Shown here in pieces: positions 7,725-17,198 of a stretch of DNA of 64,000 bases. Origin of the DNA: a gamma proteobacterium symbiont of Ctena orbiculata (GTDB lineage Bacteria > Pseudomonadota > Gammaproteobacteria > Chromatiales > Chromatiaceae); contig QBVC01000019.1 of the NCBI GenBank assembly GCA_003058495.1, positions 1-64,000 on the forward strand. Reading direction: 5' to 3'. Numbering within the stretch: the first letter of the stretch is position 1; each line of letters begins with the position of its first letter. Position numbers and translations under genes: made by a program. The notes under the pieces are model-generated. The model searched no databases and was not told the origin of the DNA. It saw nothing but the letters and a program-made list of their open reading frames with translations.

Positions 7725-8053
7725 TTGAATAACTCCATATGCCAAGGATTCGAAAACAGATCCGTGAATCAAGTGTAGTGATCGGGGGATGGGTAATTCA
7801 AGCGAAAAAAGGCGGCCGTAGCGGTAGGGGCTGGGCCACCGGACCATCCCCTGTTACATATAAGCAAATACTTAATATCGCAGATGGCCGCTCACGACAC
7901 GGCAAAATCCGAGGCAGCGATTGGATCTGTTTGGCGTTTACCTCAATAACGTCGCCCAGGTCACAGCCTGGGAGGCAGAAAGATTGTATATCGGAGTAGC
8001 CATGGATCAGCCAAGGCGTTCAACCCAAAATCATGGAACAGAGGATCGAAGCA

Positions 8054-8296
8054 ATGAAACAGATAACCATCATCATCGCCATCAGCACAACCCTGGCTCT
8101 GGCGGCCTGCGGAAAATCGAACGATGCGGATATGTCAAAAACGACTGACGCCGGGGATGCGACAAGCGAGCAGAACATGCCATCCGATCAGGCCGCGTTC
8201 GAAGCAGGCAGTGTCACCGGGCCAAAAAGCGAAGAGAGCGCAATTACCATCGACAACATGGGTGGCGAGTCGACCCAGGGAACGGCCAAGGAGTAA
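8054..8296 (+). CDS. Small predicted lipoprotein
   Basis: This 80-residue protein starts MKQITIIIAISTTLALAACGKS, a clear lipoprotein signal with lipobox LAAC. The mature part of about 61 residues is hydrophilic and low in complexity (rich in S, D, E, T and G) and has no recognisable domain. GAGG lies 9 bp upstream of the ATG at 8054; the in-frame ATG at 8033 has no better site. The product is probably anchored in the outer membrane facing the periplasm. Function is unknown. Confidence 0.7.
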   Translation: MKQITIIIAISTTLALAACGKSNDADMSKTTDAGDATSEQNMPSDQAAFEAGSVTGPKSEESAITIDNMGGESTQGTAKE

Positions 8297-8333
8297 CCCG
8301 ACACAGACCCGCAATCCACTGGAGTGCCCCTAC

Positions 8334-8356
8334 CCTATCCCCCTGCGGGGGATAGG
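8334..8356. repeat. Perfect GC hairpin downstream of the lipoprotein gene
   Basis: CCTATCCCCC-TGC-GGGGGATAGG forms a perfect 10-bp stem with a 3-nt loop, 38 bp after the lipoprotein stop codon. No T-run follows directly, so it may be a bidirectional or Rho-assisted terminator, or a REP-like palindrome. The gap 8297-8761 also holds the AT hairpin at 8613-8650 and otherwise nothing I can identify. Confidence 0.5.
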
Positions 8357-8612
8357 AGGGGGTTTGACAAAACGTTGGCCATAAACTCTGCTTATTATAA
8401 TTTATCCAATATTTACAGAGGACTATGGCTTCATCCTTAATGGATTTATCAACTGCCCAGGGTATTCGCCCATCCCGCATCGAACCAAGCCTTGCAAACG
8501 CCCGGACCGGCTCCGCTGTAGCGGGTCGAGGCACACTATTTCACGCTGCCCTCCCCTAGCGAGGGTGGTAATGCTTCCAAGTTTGCTGGATATGACTATA
8601 ATTTAGATTAAT

Positions 8613-8650
8613 TAAATATAATAAGTTATTGTTTATACTTATTATATTTA
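8613..8650. repeat. Long AT-rich inverted repeat upstream of the OGT-like gene
   Basis: Thirteen bases (8613-8625, taaatataataag) are perfectly inverted at 8638-8650 with a 12-bp loop. The arms contain only one G or C each. The repeat lies about 110 bp upstream of the OGT-like gene start in a markedly AT-rich patch. It could be an operator, a replication-type bent DNA element or an RNA hairpin in the leader. Confidence 0.4.
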
Positions 8651-8761
8651 GTAGCATAGCCTACCAGACCTAAAGTAATCATCCCCATTACCGCCTGATA
8701 CACTAATCATCCCGGTCAAAATCGCTTATAACAGAGCTGTGATGAAAAACTAAAGCAAAAC

Positions 8762-10642
8762 ATGTCAAATCTCCTCATCAACGCGGAAAAGAAACTACGC
8801 AAGGGCAAGCTCAGCGAGGCCTACAAGCTCATAGAACGGGCGTTGAAAAAGGATCCCCGCAATCCTGAGCTGCAATACCTGATTGGCGAAACGCTTCTGC
8901 TTCAGGGCCATGTGGATCATGCCCTCGATTATCTGAAACAGGCGGTTTCCAGTGGCCGGGCCAAGCCTTGCTGGTATGTGATTTGCGGCATGGCGCTCGA
9001 GCAAAAGGGTCTGTTCGAAGACGCCGAAAAATCCTACAAAATGGCGGAAATGTCAGGCTGTGACGATGACCGCATGTACTACATGATCGGCAACTTCCAC
9101 ACCAACATAACGCAGAACTTCTCCAAGGCGGAACTCTACTACGCCAACCTGATCGAGAGAAATCCGCGAGCATTTGTCGCCTATCTGGGTTTGAGCGGAC
9201 TCTATATACTGCAAAAGCGATACGAGGAAGCGATCCAGGCGTTGGACTACTGCCTGACGAATGGCTATGAAACGGTTGAGGTTTATATCAACCTGTGCAA
9301 CGCCCTATCCAATCAAGGCAGGCAGAGCGATGCGCTTAACTGCATCAAAAAGGCGGTAGAGATAGACCCAAAGCACAACATCGCCAAACAAAACTATATC
9401 GCGCAGCTGGTCTATACGATCGACGACCAGTCCGTGCTGTTCAACGAAATAAAAACCATAACCCAGTCGCTGAACAAACAGGCCAGGAAGCGGTATCAAG
9501 GCGCGATCGACAGGACAGTCGACAGAAAACTGCGCCTCGGGTTCGTCTCGGCGGATCTGCGCCATCACGCCATCGCCTTCTACTTCAAGCCGATCCTGGA
9601 CGAGATCGACCGAAACAGGTTTTCCATACATTTCTATTACAACAACTTTTTGTATGACGATATTACCCGCGAGATCAAGGCTCGGTCCGATAGCTGGTGC
9701 GAATGCCAGACATTGAACGATGAACAACTCTGCAATCAGATACGCTCGGATAAGATCGATATCCTGATCGATCTCTCCAACCACTCACTCGGTAATCGAC
9801 TGACCGCGTTCAATCTGAGGCCCGCTCCAATGCAGGTATCATGGCTGGGGCTTCCGGTAACGACAGGCATGAACTGCATCGATTTTTCCCTTAAGGACAG
9901 ATCGCTGATCGATTTATGCGAGCTTGAAAGGAATTCCAGCGAAAAGATCCTGCCGGTTGATGGATTGACTTTCTTTAAGTCGCTTTTCGAACTCCCGCCC
10001 TTGACCGAACCGCCCTGCGTGAACAACGGTTTCGTCACTTTTGGTTCCTTCAACGTATTGCGAAAGGTCGACAGCGACACCCTGGAGACCTGGGCCACGC
10101 TGCTGCAGAGGTCACCCGGCTCCAGGATTCGCATGGTCATCGATGATTACGGAAACCAGTTGATGCGGGATCATATTCATGAGATTTTCGCGCGCCACGA
10201 TGTCGAAAAATCATCCGTCTATCTTCATCCCAGGCTACCCATCAAGGAGTATCTGCAATCCCACGGGGAAGTCGACATTGCACTGGACCCCTACCCCTAT
10301 CATGGTCAGACGACATCCTTCAATTCGTTGCTGATGGGCCTGCCGCTGGTATCGCGGGCGGGCAGATCGACAGCCAGCAATATCTCCACGAGAATTCTTT
10401 CGGCAATCAACAGACAGCAATGGATTGCCAGGGATTTCGATGAATATATCGGGATCGCGCTGGCCCTGGCGCAAGACAGGGAAGGGCTGGTATCGATTCG
10501 GAAGAACTTGCGCATGGAAGTGGAAAACTCGTCTATCATGGACTATAGGCGGCATGCTGAAAATATAGAAGCGGCCCTGATAAAAGGTTGGCAAATGCTG
10601 TATGGAGCCGGCGGCGATAACACCAATAATAAAGGCTCATAA
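8762..10642 (+). CDS. TPR-containing O-GlcNAc transferase-like protein (SPINDLY/OGT family)
   Basis: This 626-residue protein has tetratricopeptide repeats in residues 1-235 and a glycosyltransferase family 41 catalytic region in about 255-610. Recognisable blocks are GFVSADLRHHAIAFYF, DILIDLSNHSLGNRL, TFGSFNVLRKVDSDTLETW and DPYPYHGQTTSFNSLLMGLP. Family members transfer a sugar from a nucleotide donor to Ser/Thr of proteins; bacterial ones often glycosylate flagellin or adhesins. The target cannot be read from sequence. It lies upstream of tailoring genes (methyltransferases, acyltransferase, sulfotransferase, aminotransferase). These might build or decorate the sugar it transfers. Confidence 0.85.
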   Translation: MSNLLINAEKKLRKGKLSEAYKLIERALKKDPRNPELQYLIGETLLLQGHVDHALDYLKQAVSSGRAKPCWYVICGMALEQKGLFEDAEKSYKMAEMSGCDDDRMYYMIGNFHTNITQNFSKAELYYANLIERNPRAFVAYLGLSGLYILQKRYEEAIQALDYCLTNGYETVEVYINLCNALSNQGRQSDALNCIKKAVEIDPKHNIAKQNYIAQLVYTIDDQSVLFNEIKTITQSLNKQARKRYQGAIDRTVDRKLRLGFVSADLRHHAIAFYFKPILDEIDRNRFSIHFYYNNFLYDDITREIKARSDSWCECQTLNDEQLCNQIRSDKIDILIDLSNHSLGNRLTAFNLRPAPMQVSWLGLPVTTGMNCIDFSLKDRSLIDLCELERNSSEKILPVDGLTFFKSLFELPPLTEPPCVNNGFVTFGSFNVLRKVDSDTLETWATLLQRSPGSRIRMVIDDYGNQLMRDHIHEIFARHDVEKSSVYLHPRLPIKEYLQSHGEVDIALDPYPYHGQTTSFNSLLMGLPLVSRAGRSTASNISTRILSAINRQQWIARDFDEYIGIALALAQDREGLVSIRKNLRMEVENSSIMDYRRHAENIEAALIKGWQMLYGAGGDNTNNKGS

Positions 10643-10690
10643 ACGATCACCTCGAGAAGTGGTTGTTCAATTAGGAGTACCCAAGTAACT

Positions 10691-12151
10691 ATGAAGATGT
10701 CAGAAAATGCAGAATCAATCGAGGCGACAATTCCTGAAATCGATATCGTGACCCGACTGCGGCGATGGGCCAACGCCGAAGATCGTGCCAAGGCCGGCAG
10801 CGAGGTCCAGGCCTACACCGAGCAGTTGATTCAACGGACGGGCCGCGGCATGGTGCTGCGCGAAGCCGATCTGAGAGGGCTCGACCTCTCCGGGTTCGAC
10901 CTGCGGCTCTCGGTTTTGAACCGCGCGGTGCTCCACGGCACCGATCTCAGCGGCGCCGATCTTTCCGGCGCCACCATCGTCTGCGCCGGCATGGAGAGGA
11001 CCCTGCTCAAGGGCGCCAACATGCGCGGCGTCTATATGCACGCGTTCGCCGCCCAGGTCTGCGATTTCAGCGGCGCCGATATGCGCGATCTCACCGATGC
11101 CACCGGCAGTCTTTTCCACGGCTGTTTCATGACCGGGGTGGACTTCTCGGGTTCGGCCATTGCCGGTACCACCTTCTACCAATGCATCATGGATGAAACC
11201 CGCTTCGTGCGCAGCAACCTGCAGGGCTCGACCATCAACGAGTGCCATTTGGGGAGCGCGGACTTCACCGCCGCCCAGGTTTCCCAGTTGGCGATAACAA
11301 AGTGCGACATGCGCGGCGCCTCGCTCTACGAGGCGAGCGGCGAAGGTTTTACCCTGCAGCGTCTCCTCGACGCCGAAGGACTGACCCTGTCGCAGGCCAA
11401 CCTGCCGGGATTGAGGATTCGCGGCTGCACCCTCTCCCGCCTCAATGCGAAAAGCCTTGCCGCCAGGGAAGCCGACATATCCGCCGTCTCCATGCCCTCC
11501 TCCGACTTCACCACGGCGGATCTCGAACATGCCAGGCTGATCAATGTCACCCTTGAAAATGCCCGCTTCAGCGGTTGCAAACTCGATGGTGCCCTGCTCA
11601 CAAACTGCATGGCTGACCATGGCGACTTCAGCGGCGCCACCGGCGAGAACATCGCGGTGAGAGAATCCTCATTCCAACATGCGAACATGGCCCGCTTTAC
11701 CGCCAGGTGCGCCCATTTCAGGGACTGCAATCTCTCCCATGCCAGTCTGCGCAATGCCTATCTCTACCGCGCCATGATTACCGGTGATCCGCCAAAATCG
11801 ATGTCGATGATGGAGACCGATCTCTCTGAGACAACCCTGGTTCAATCCTATATTGCCGGCAATCTGAGCGGCGCCAATCTGCGCGGCGCCCTGATGGTCT
11901 ACGCGCGGCTGAACCAGGCGGTGCTCGTGGGCGCTGACCTGACCGGTTCCACTCTGTTTGGCGCCAGCCTGGTAAAGACCATCTTCGACGGCGCCAGGCT
12001 CGACAGCGTGACCGGCCCTGTCTTCAGTGACCGCAGCAGCGGCTTGCAACAGGCATTGGCCGTCGCAAGCGGCGAGAACAGCAGTGACCTGGCGGCCTTC
12101 GTCGACGGTCTTGAGGGCCTGTTGCGGGATCAACAGCGAGGATCGACTTGA
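10691..12151 (+). CDS. Pentapeptide repeat protein
   Basis: This 486-residue protein is largely A(D/N)LXX-type repeats from about residue 55 to 450 (ADLRGLDLSGFDLRLSVLNR, GANLRGALMVYARLNQAVL), predicting a right-handed quadrilateral beta-helix. The first 50 residues are helical. Pentapeptide proteins act as scaffolds or DNA mimics, and function cannot be inferred from the fold. The stop codon overlaps the TTG start of the next gene (TTGA), so the two are translationally coupled. No signal peptide is present. Confidence 0.85.
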   Translation: MKMSENAESIEATIPEIDIVTRLRRWANAEDRAKAGSEVQAYTEQLIQRTGRGMVLREADLRGLDLSGFDLRLSVLNRAVLHGTDLSGADLSGATIVCAGMERTLLKGANMRGVYMHAFAAQVCDFSGADMRDLTDATGSLFHGCFMTGVDFSGSAIAGTTFYQCIMDETRFVRSNLQGSTINECHLGSADFTAAQVSQLAITKCDMRGASLYEASGEGFTLQRLLDAEGLTLSQANLPGLRIRGCTLSRLNAKSLAAREADISAVSMPSSDFTTADLEHARLINVTLENARFSGCKLDGALLTNCMADHGDFSGATGENIAVRESSFQHANMARFTARCAHFRDCNLSHASLRNAYLYRAMITGDPPKSMSMMETDLSETTLVQSYIAGNLSGANLRGALMVYARLNQAVLVGADLTGSTLFGASLVKTIFDGARLDSVTGPVFSDRSSGLQQALAVASGENSSDLAAFVDGLEGLLRDQQRGST

Positions 12152-13191
12152 CTGTTGAGACACAGCCCCAGTCAATGGTCGAGCCATCCCTGCCGGAGGT
12201 CGAACGCATCTGCCGTCAGGCCCTCTCCGGGTTTATCGAACCCGCGGCGGCTGTGGACGAAGTCACCGCGCAGCTGCTGGATGCCGAACTCAGGGGAAAG
12301 CACTCTCACGGTGTCGTGCGCATTCCCTGGTTGAAGCAGCGCCTGGGAGAGTTTCACCATCGGGCGCCGCAGGCATCGCGGGAGCTGCCCTGGCTACTCC
12401 AGCTCGGCTGCCGACAGAGCCTGGGTTATCTTGCGGCACGGGAGGCGCAACGACAGTTGCTGCGCATGCTGTCGGAGCAGGCCTTCGCGGTGGCGGTCTG
12501 CAAGGAGGCCTTCCCCACGGGCGTGCTGGGCGACTATTTGCGGCCGTTGGCCGAGTCGGGCCATGTCGCGATCGGCTTCGCCACCAGTCCGCCGCTCCTC
12601 TCCTTGCAGCGGGATGCTGAACCGTCGCTCGGCACGAATCCCATGGGGGTGGCCATGCCGGCAGGGGCGGAGAGACCGGCATTCGTCGCCGACATCTCGC
12701 CCGCATCCATAACCTTCGGCCAGCTGCTGGCCATGCTTTCAGGCTTCGACGGCGATCTCGGTGACGCCACCCTGGCGACGAGCGAAGGCAATCCACCCGC
12801 GGCGCTCGCCGAACTCTTCGATGATCAGGACCGCTTCAGCGGCAGAATCATCCAATCCCTCGAGAGCGCAACGGGCCGGCGCCAATATGCCTTGCTGATG
12901 GCAATCGAGTCGCTCACCGCTCTGTTCGCCGGTGGCACCACAACCGGCAGTCTGGTGTTGCTGGCCTTCGATCCCCAACGCATGCCGGGGCTGCATCCCG
13001 AGGCCGCCGCCGCGGTGATCGAGCGCATCGCCGGGCAGCTGGCGTGGCAAAACATCCCGGGCGGCCATGGCGAGACCAGACGGCGTGAAATCCTGGCCAA
13101 GGGCAGCCTGCCGCTACCCGAATCCCTTTGGGGCAGACTGAATGCCCTTGCCCAAGGGGAGATGGCCGCGGCTGCCTCGGCGGGCGATTGA
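12148..13191 (+). CDS. Divergent LDH2/malate-lactate dehydrogenase family oxidoreductase
   Basis: This 347-residue protein matches the Ldh_2 (malate/L-lactate/ureidoglycolate dehydrogenase) fold. It has the early catalytic segment AELRGKHSHGVVRIPWL (His in SHGV) and the GTNPMGVAMPAG block. The family uses NAD(P)H to reduce 2-oxo acids or imines. The C-terminal half is more divergent than in ordinary members, so the substrate is unknown. It overlaps the pentapeptide gene by 4 bp (TTG start; ATG alternative at 12175) and is followed 3 bp later by a methyltransferase gene, so all three form one operon. Confidence 0.75.
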   Translation: MTVETQPQSMVEPSLPEVERICRQALSGFIEPAAAVDEVTAQLLDAELRGKHSHGVVRIPWLKQRLGEFHHRAPQASRELPWLLQLGCRQSLGYLAAREAQRQLLRMLSEQAFAVAVCKEAFPTGVLGDYLRPLAESGHVAIGFATSPPLLSLQRDAEPSLGTNPMGVAMPAGAERPAFVADISPASITFGQLLAMLSGFDGDLGDATLATSEGNPPAALAELFDDQDRFSGRIIQSLESATGRRQYALLMAIESLTALFAGGTTTGSLVLLAFDPQRMPGLHPEAAAAVIERIAGQLAWQNIPGGHGETRRREILAKGSLPLPESLWGRLNALAQGEMAAAASAGD

Positions 13192-13194
13192 ACC

Positions 13195-14301
13195 TTGTAT
13201 AGAGGCACCGGGATCACGCTGCTTGCTTTTCCTGTCGATATGGATGCCTCTGGGCGATTTCTCGCGGTCGCCAGCGCCTTGGGTATCCGGATCATTGGCG
13301 CCAGTTCCGCTGCGGATCCCCCTGTCGATGCCCCAGTGGATGAGCTGATCCATCTGCCCTACATAACTGATCCCGATTTTATTCCCGCCTTCAAGACCTG
13401 CCTCGAGGCGTTCCGGATCAGCCATATCCATACCGCCCATCCCGGAGTGTGGACGGTGCTCAACGAGCTGTTGCGGAAGCAGGCCGGCGATTACCGTTTC
13501 ACCCTCTGCCAACCCTCCCCCTATCAATCGATCTGGCAGGACACCGGGGCAGGCTATGCCTGGGCCGATGCAATCCTCGCGGATCCCTTTTCGCAGCGCA
13601 TCCTGCCCGAGGCCGGCACGCTGAAGCCGGCGCTCAACCCGGCGCAATACGCCGGCCTCTATAAACAGTTTCTCCAGATACCGGGGCAATGCGATCTGCA
13701 GAAACTGACCGCCTTCGCCCATCTGGCGCGGATTCTGCCGGTGGGCGATTTGGTGGAGATCGGATCCCTCGCCGGTCGCTCCGCTTTCGCCCTTGCCTGG
13801 TTGGCTCAACGCTACGGGATCGGCACTCTGATCAGCATCGATCCCTGGTCAAATCAGGCGATAGCGGAGCAGGGCCGGGAGGCGGACATCCTCAACAGGG
13901 ATCTGGAGAGCATCGATTTCGAAAAGATATTCCTGGCCTATATCAGCAACCTCTCATTGCTGAGCAACGCGGCTTATATTCGCGCCGTTTCCACCGAGGC
14001 GATCGCAGGCTACAGACAGGCCGCTTCCGAGGGTGTCCTGCAGAGCCCCCAGCTGGGCTCTCTGCCAGTCGCGGGAGAGATCTCGCTGCTCCATGTCGAC
14101 GCCAATCACGAATACAACCATGTGCGCCAGGACCTGGAGACCTGGGAGCCCTATGTCAAGCCGGGCGGATGGGTCTTGCTGGACGACTACCACTGGGCCT
14201 TTGGCGACGGGCCGAAGCGGGCCGGCGACGAGCTGTTGGCCAGCGGAAGATTCGATCACACCTTTACCCTGGGCGATACGCTCTATCTGAGAAAGGGCTG
14301 A
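13195..14301 (+). CDS. Class I SAM-dependent methyltransferase with an N-terminal extra domain
   Basis: This 368-residue protein has residues 1-150 as a Rossmann-like region (FLAVASALGIRIIGAS) of unknown role and 165-365 as a Methyltransf_24-type domain. That domain has the SAM loop LVEIGSLAGRSAFALAW and the acidic block LLHVDANHEYNHVRQDL with WVLLDDYHW. An in-frame stop is the previous gene's own TGA (13189-13191), so translation must start after it. TTG at 13195 is the only start that keeps the whole N-terminal domain. It is the last gene of the operon with the pentapeptide and LDH2-like genes. Confidence 0.75.
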   Translation: MYRGTGITLLAFPVDMDASGRFLAVASALGIRIIGASSAADPPVDAPVDELIHLPYITDPDFIPAFKTCLEAFRISHIHTAHPGVWTVLNELLRKQAGDYRFTLCQPSPYQSIWQDTGAGYAWADAILADPFSQRILPEAGTLKPALNPAQYAGLYKQFLQIPGQCDLQKLTAFAHLARILPVGDLVEIGSLAGRSAFALAWLAQRYGIGTLISIDPWSNQAIAEQGREADILNRDLESIDFEKIFLAYISNLSLLSNAAYIRAVSTEAIAGYRQAASEGVLQSPQLGSLPVAGEISLLHVDANHEYNHVRQDLETWEPYVKPGGWVLLDDYHWAFGDGPKRAGDELLASGRFDHTFTLGDTLYLRKG

Positions 14302-14324
14302 GCGAGGCAGGCCGTTTCCCAGGC

Positions 14325-15008
14325 TCAGCTGCGATCCGGCCCCAGATCCGCCGGCGCTTGGTTGTGTTGCCGAATCACCTTGGCGGGGGAGCCTACCGCG
14401 ACCACATGATCGGGTATGTCGCGGGTGACGGTGGAGCCCGCACCGATAAGGCTGCCGCGACCGATCCTCACCTGCTCGATCACCTGGCAACCCAGCCCCA
14501 GGTAGCTGTCCCTGCCGCATACCACGTCGCCGGCGACCCGGCTCCCCGGCCCGGCAAACACCGCGCTGCCAAGGTGGGATCCATGACCGATGGTGACCTG
14601 CCAGTCCAGGGCAACGAAATCGTCGAGCCTTGCGCCATGGTTGATGGCGTTCATCCCCATCAACAACACCCCCCTTCCCAGGGTCGCATGGGGAGAGACG
14701 TAGCTGGATGGATTGACGATGGCCGGGCACTCGGCGCCCTTTTGCAACAGCAGCTCGCCGTAGCGCCGGCGTGCAACCGGACTGCCGATGCCGACCGCGA
14801 AACGGTGTTCGGCGGTAAAGGCGGCATCGAACAACAGCTCGTCCCCGCCCAAAACCGGCTCTCCATTGACCAGCTCCCCCGGGCTTCGGGTGCGGTCGAT
14901 GAAACCTGCAACGGTAAAAGCCGCGAGTTGGGCCACATCCAGCAGGCAGCCGGCGTGGCCGCCGCTGCCGATGATCACCAGGGGTTTGTCGTTTTCCGTT
15001 TTGCTCAT
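14325..15008 (-). CDS. NeuD-like sugar O-acyltransferase (left-handed beta-helix)
   Basis: This 227-residue protein has an N-terminal Rossmann-like segment PLVIIGSGGHAGCLLDV, typical of the NeuD/PglD group. It is followed by hexapeptide repeats (about 95-215) forming a left-handed beta-helix with a catalytic His (INHGARLDD). Members acetylate sugars such as sialic acid or UDP-4-amino sugars. The start at 15008 overlaps the stop of the upstream PaaK-like gene (ATGA), so the two are coupled. The longer open frame has no family resemblance. The product probably acylates an intermediate of the surrounding cluster. Confidence 0.85.
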   Translation of the reverse strand: MSKTENDKPLVIIGSGGHAGCLLDVAQLAAFTVAGFIDRTRSPGELVNGEPVLGGDELLFDAAFTAEHRFAVGIGSPVARRRYGELLLQKGAECPAIVNPSSYVSPHATLGRGVLLMGMNAINHGARLDDFVALDWQVTIGHGSHLGSAVFAGPGSRVAGDVVCGRDSYLGLGCQVIEQVRIGRGSLIGAGSTVTRDIPDHVVAVGSPAKVIRQHNQAPADLGPDRS

Positions 15009-16339
15009 TGCTTTGGGGTTGGCCTGCGGTCTATTACCCGGCGCGCCTTGAATTGGGTGCGTGGAAAAGCCCCGGACGCCATTGGCACCAGGACGATGCG
15101 AAGGCCCAGTCCGCCGTTCAGGTGCTCTTCGGCCGCCAAGCGGAAACGCTCGGCATCCACGCTGCCATCGCATTCCGCTTCGATACGGACTTCATCCAGT
15201 TCACCCCTGCGCTCGAGGACGATCCTGAATTCGGTACCCATGCCATCGATCTCGCGCAGCAGCTTTTCCACATCGCTCGGATAGAATTTTACCCCGCGGA
15301 TAATGATCATATCGTCGAGCCGTCCGATAATGCCCCGCGGCATCCTCGGATAGGTGCGGCCGCAGCCGCAGGGCTCATCGCTGATGAGGGTTTCGTCACC
15401 GGGAAAATAGCGGATCATCGGTTGTGACTTGCGCCATAGATGGGTGTAGACGACCGCCCCTCTGCGGTTATAGCCGAGGGATTGGTGGGGATCTTGGGGA
15501 TTCACCACCTCGGTATAATCCACATCCTGGTAGACATGCATGCCGCTTCCCCGGGAACACTCCATGTTGGAGCAGGGATGGAGTTCGGCGACGTTGCCGA
15601 AATCGATGGCGCGGATGCCGAATCCCGATTCGAGCCTTTGCCTTACGCCTGGAATCGCCGCCCCTGGCTCACCGCCGAAAAAGCCCAGCCGCAGACTGCC
15701 CGATGCCATCGCTATCCCCTTGGCCCGGGCCGTCTCCAGGATATGCAGGCAAAAGGAGGGCGTGCCGCAGATCACCGTCGCCCCGACCTGCTGCAGCATG
15801 GCGATCTGGCGCTCCGTGTTGCCGCCCGCCATGGGCAGTACCTTTGCGCCGATACGTTCCGCCGCCTCGAGCAGGCCCCAGCCACCGACATAGAGGCTCA
15901 ACGGAAACACGATCTGAACGATATCCGAAGGCCTGAGCCCGGCAGCCCAGCACTGCATGGCCTGGGCCTCCGAGATATGTTCCCAATCCTCCCCGCTTAT
16001 CGCGAACAGGGTGGGATGTCCCGTGGTGCCGGAGGTGCCTTGAATGCGTTTGACCTCTGAAAAGTCCACACCCAGATAGTTGCCGAAGGGTGGATGGTCG
16101 CGCTGCGCCTGCTGCAGCATGGCCTTGGTGACAACAGGCACCTTGGTTGTGAAATCGTCGAGGTCCCTGATCTCATCCGGATGCACACCCTTGGCATCAT
16201 AGAGCTGGCGATAGAAGGGAATCCGCGCATAGGCGTAGTTCAATTGATGCTTGATACGATCGAAGATCAAGACCATCCGTTGCTCGGCGGGAAGCGTCTC
16301 CCGTTGCCGGTCCCAGAAAGGCTCACTGCCCGGATGCAT
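15005..16339 (-). CDS. Phenylacetate-CoA ligase-like adenylate-forming enzyme
   Basis: This 444-residue protein belongs to the PaaK branch of AMP-forming enzymes. It has the P-loop SGTTGHPTLFAIS at about 102-114, the FFGGEPG block, and the C-terminal hinge RLDDMIIIRGVKFYPSDVEKLL. Members activate a carboxylic acid as an acyl-adenylate or CoA thioester. The true substrate is not necessarily phenylacetate: such genes also occur in polysaccharide and natural-product clusters. It is coupled to the NeuD-like acyltransferase, suggesting that the ligase supplies the acyl group the transferase uses. Confidence 0.85.
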   Translation of the reverse strand: MHPGSEPFWDRQRETLPAEQRMVLIFDRIKHQLNYAYARIPFYRQLYDAKGVHPDEIRDLDDFTTKVPVVTKAMLQQAQRDHPPFGNYLGVDFSEVKRIQGTSGTTGHPTLFAISGEDWEHISEAQAMQCWAAGLRPSDIVQIVFPLSLYVGGWGLLEAAERIGAKVLPMAGGNTERQIAMLQQVGATVICGTPSFCLHILETARAKGIAMASGSLRLGFFGGEPGAAIPGVRQRLESGFGIRAIDFGNVAELHPCSNMECSRGSGMHVYQDVDYTEVVNPQDPHQSLGYNRRGAVVYTHLWRKSQPMIRYFPGDETLISDEPCGCGRTYPRMPRGIIGRLDDMIIIRGVKFYPSDVEKLLREIDGMGTEFRIVLERRGELDEVRIEAECDGSVDAERFRLAAEEHLNGGLGLRIVLVPMASGAFPRTQFKARRVIDRRPTPKQ

Positions 16340-16382
16340 CTATGTAGGCCAATTTATAAATCATAATGCTAGTATACCAACA

Positions 16383-17168
16383 ATGAATTGTTATATATGC
16401 AAGGCCCCGACCGACCACTATTTCCGCAAACGGTTCGACCGGTTCGGTCTCGATAGCGTGAACTACCGGCGTTGTATAGCCTGCGGTACCGTGTACGCGG
16501 AAACCCTGCTGCAACTACCTGAAGAGCGCTGGCGCGGGGTTTGCGAGGCCTACCACAACAGCTATCGCGGAAGTGGTGAAAACCCCGATGATCCCAACTG
16601 GCGGGTGCGGCTGAATCAGCAGGCGGAACTCCTGTTGAGGCTCGCGGAAAACGGCCTTCTGAATAGGGCCGGACCATGGCTCGACCACGGTTGTGGCGAG
16701 GGTGAGCTGGCCGCTATGCTTGCGGAGAGGATCGGGAAGATTTCCTGTTATGATCGGTATTGGAAGGGCGACGGTTATTTGCAGGAAGCGGAATTGATTC
16801 CACGCCACTACTCCCTGGTGATCTCCACATCAACCCTGGAGCATCTGCGCAGCCGGTCGAGCCTGGATGCAATCACCGGGCTGATCGCCGAAGACGGCAG
16901 CCTGGCCCTGCACACCCTGGTCCGCGGCGAGATTCCCCGCGATCCCGCCTGGTTCTATCTGCTGCCAGTACACACCATCTTCTATACCAACAAGGGAATG
17001 GCCAAGCTGTTCGATCAATGGGGTTTTCACTCCTCCATCTACGCCGTCGATGCAAGGTTATGGATAGGCTATCGCAAACCATTGGCAGAGGTGCTGAAAC
17101 AGAAACCGCAAATGCTCGCTTCGCCCGGGTTGCATGCAAGCGAGGGGTTCTTGGCTTATTGGCCTTAG
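16383..17168 (+). CDS. Class I methyltransferase with N-terminal zinc ribbon
   Basis: This 261-residue protein begins with a CxxC ... CxxC zinc-ribbon-like segment (CYICK ... CIACG), followed by a SAM-binding domain (WLDHGCGEGELAAML and YSLVISTSTLEHL). This architecture is common for methyltransferases in sugar or lipid decoration clusters. The ATG at 16383 gives the full zinc ribbon; the upstream open frame is antisense to the PaaK-like gene. It is followed 30 bp later by a sulfotransferase gene on the same strand. Confidence 0.8.
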   Translation: MNCYICKAPTDHYFRKRFDRFGLDSVNYRRCIACGTVYAETLLQLPEERWRGVCEAYHNSYRGSGENPDDPNWRVRLNQQAELLLRLAENGLLNRAGPWLDHGCGEGELAAMLAERIGKISCYDRYWKGDGYLQEAELIPRHYSLVISTSTLEHLRSRSSLDAITGLIAEDGSLALHTLVRGEIPRDPAWFYLLPVHTIFYTNKGMAKLFDQWGFHSSIYAVDARLWIGYRKPLAEVLKQKPQMLASPGLHASEGFLAYWP

Positions 17169-17198
17169 CCATCAATACCGATAACACGAGATCCAACT

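Noticed and set aside
13689-15284. 531-codon plus-strand frame spanning the methyltransferase and NeuD-like genes
   Set aside because: It is out of frame with the methyltransferase and antisense to the NeuD-like and PaaK-like genes.
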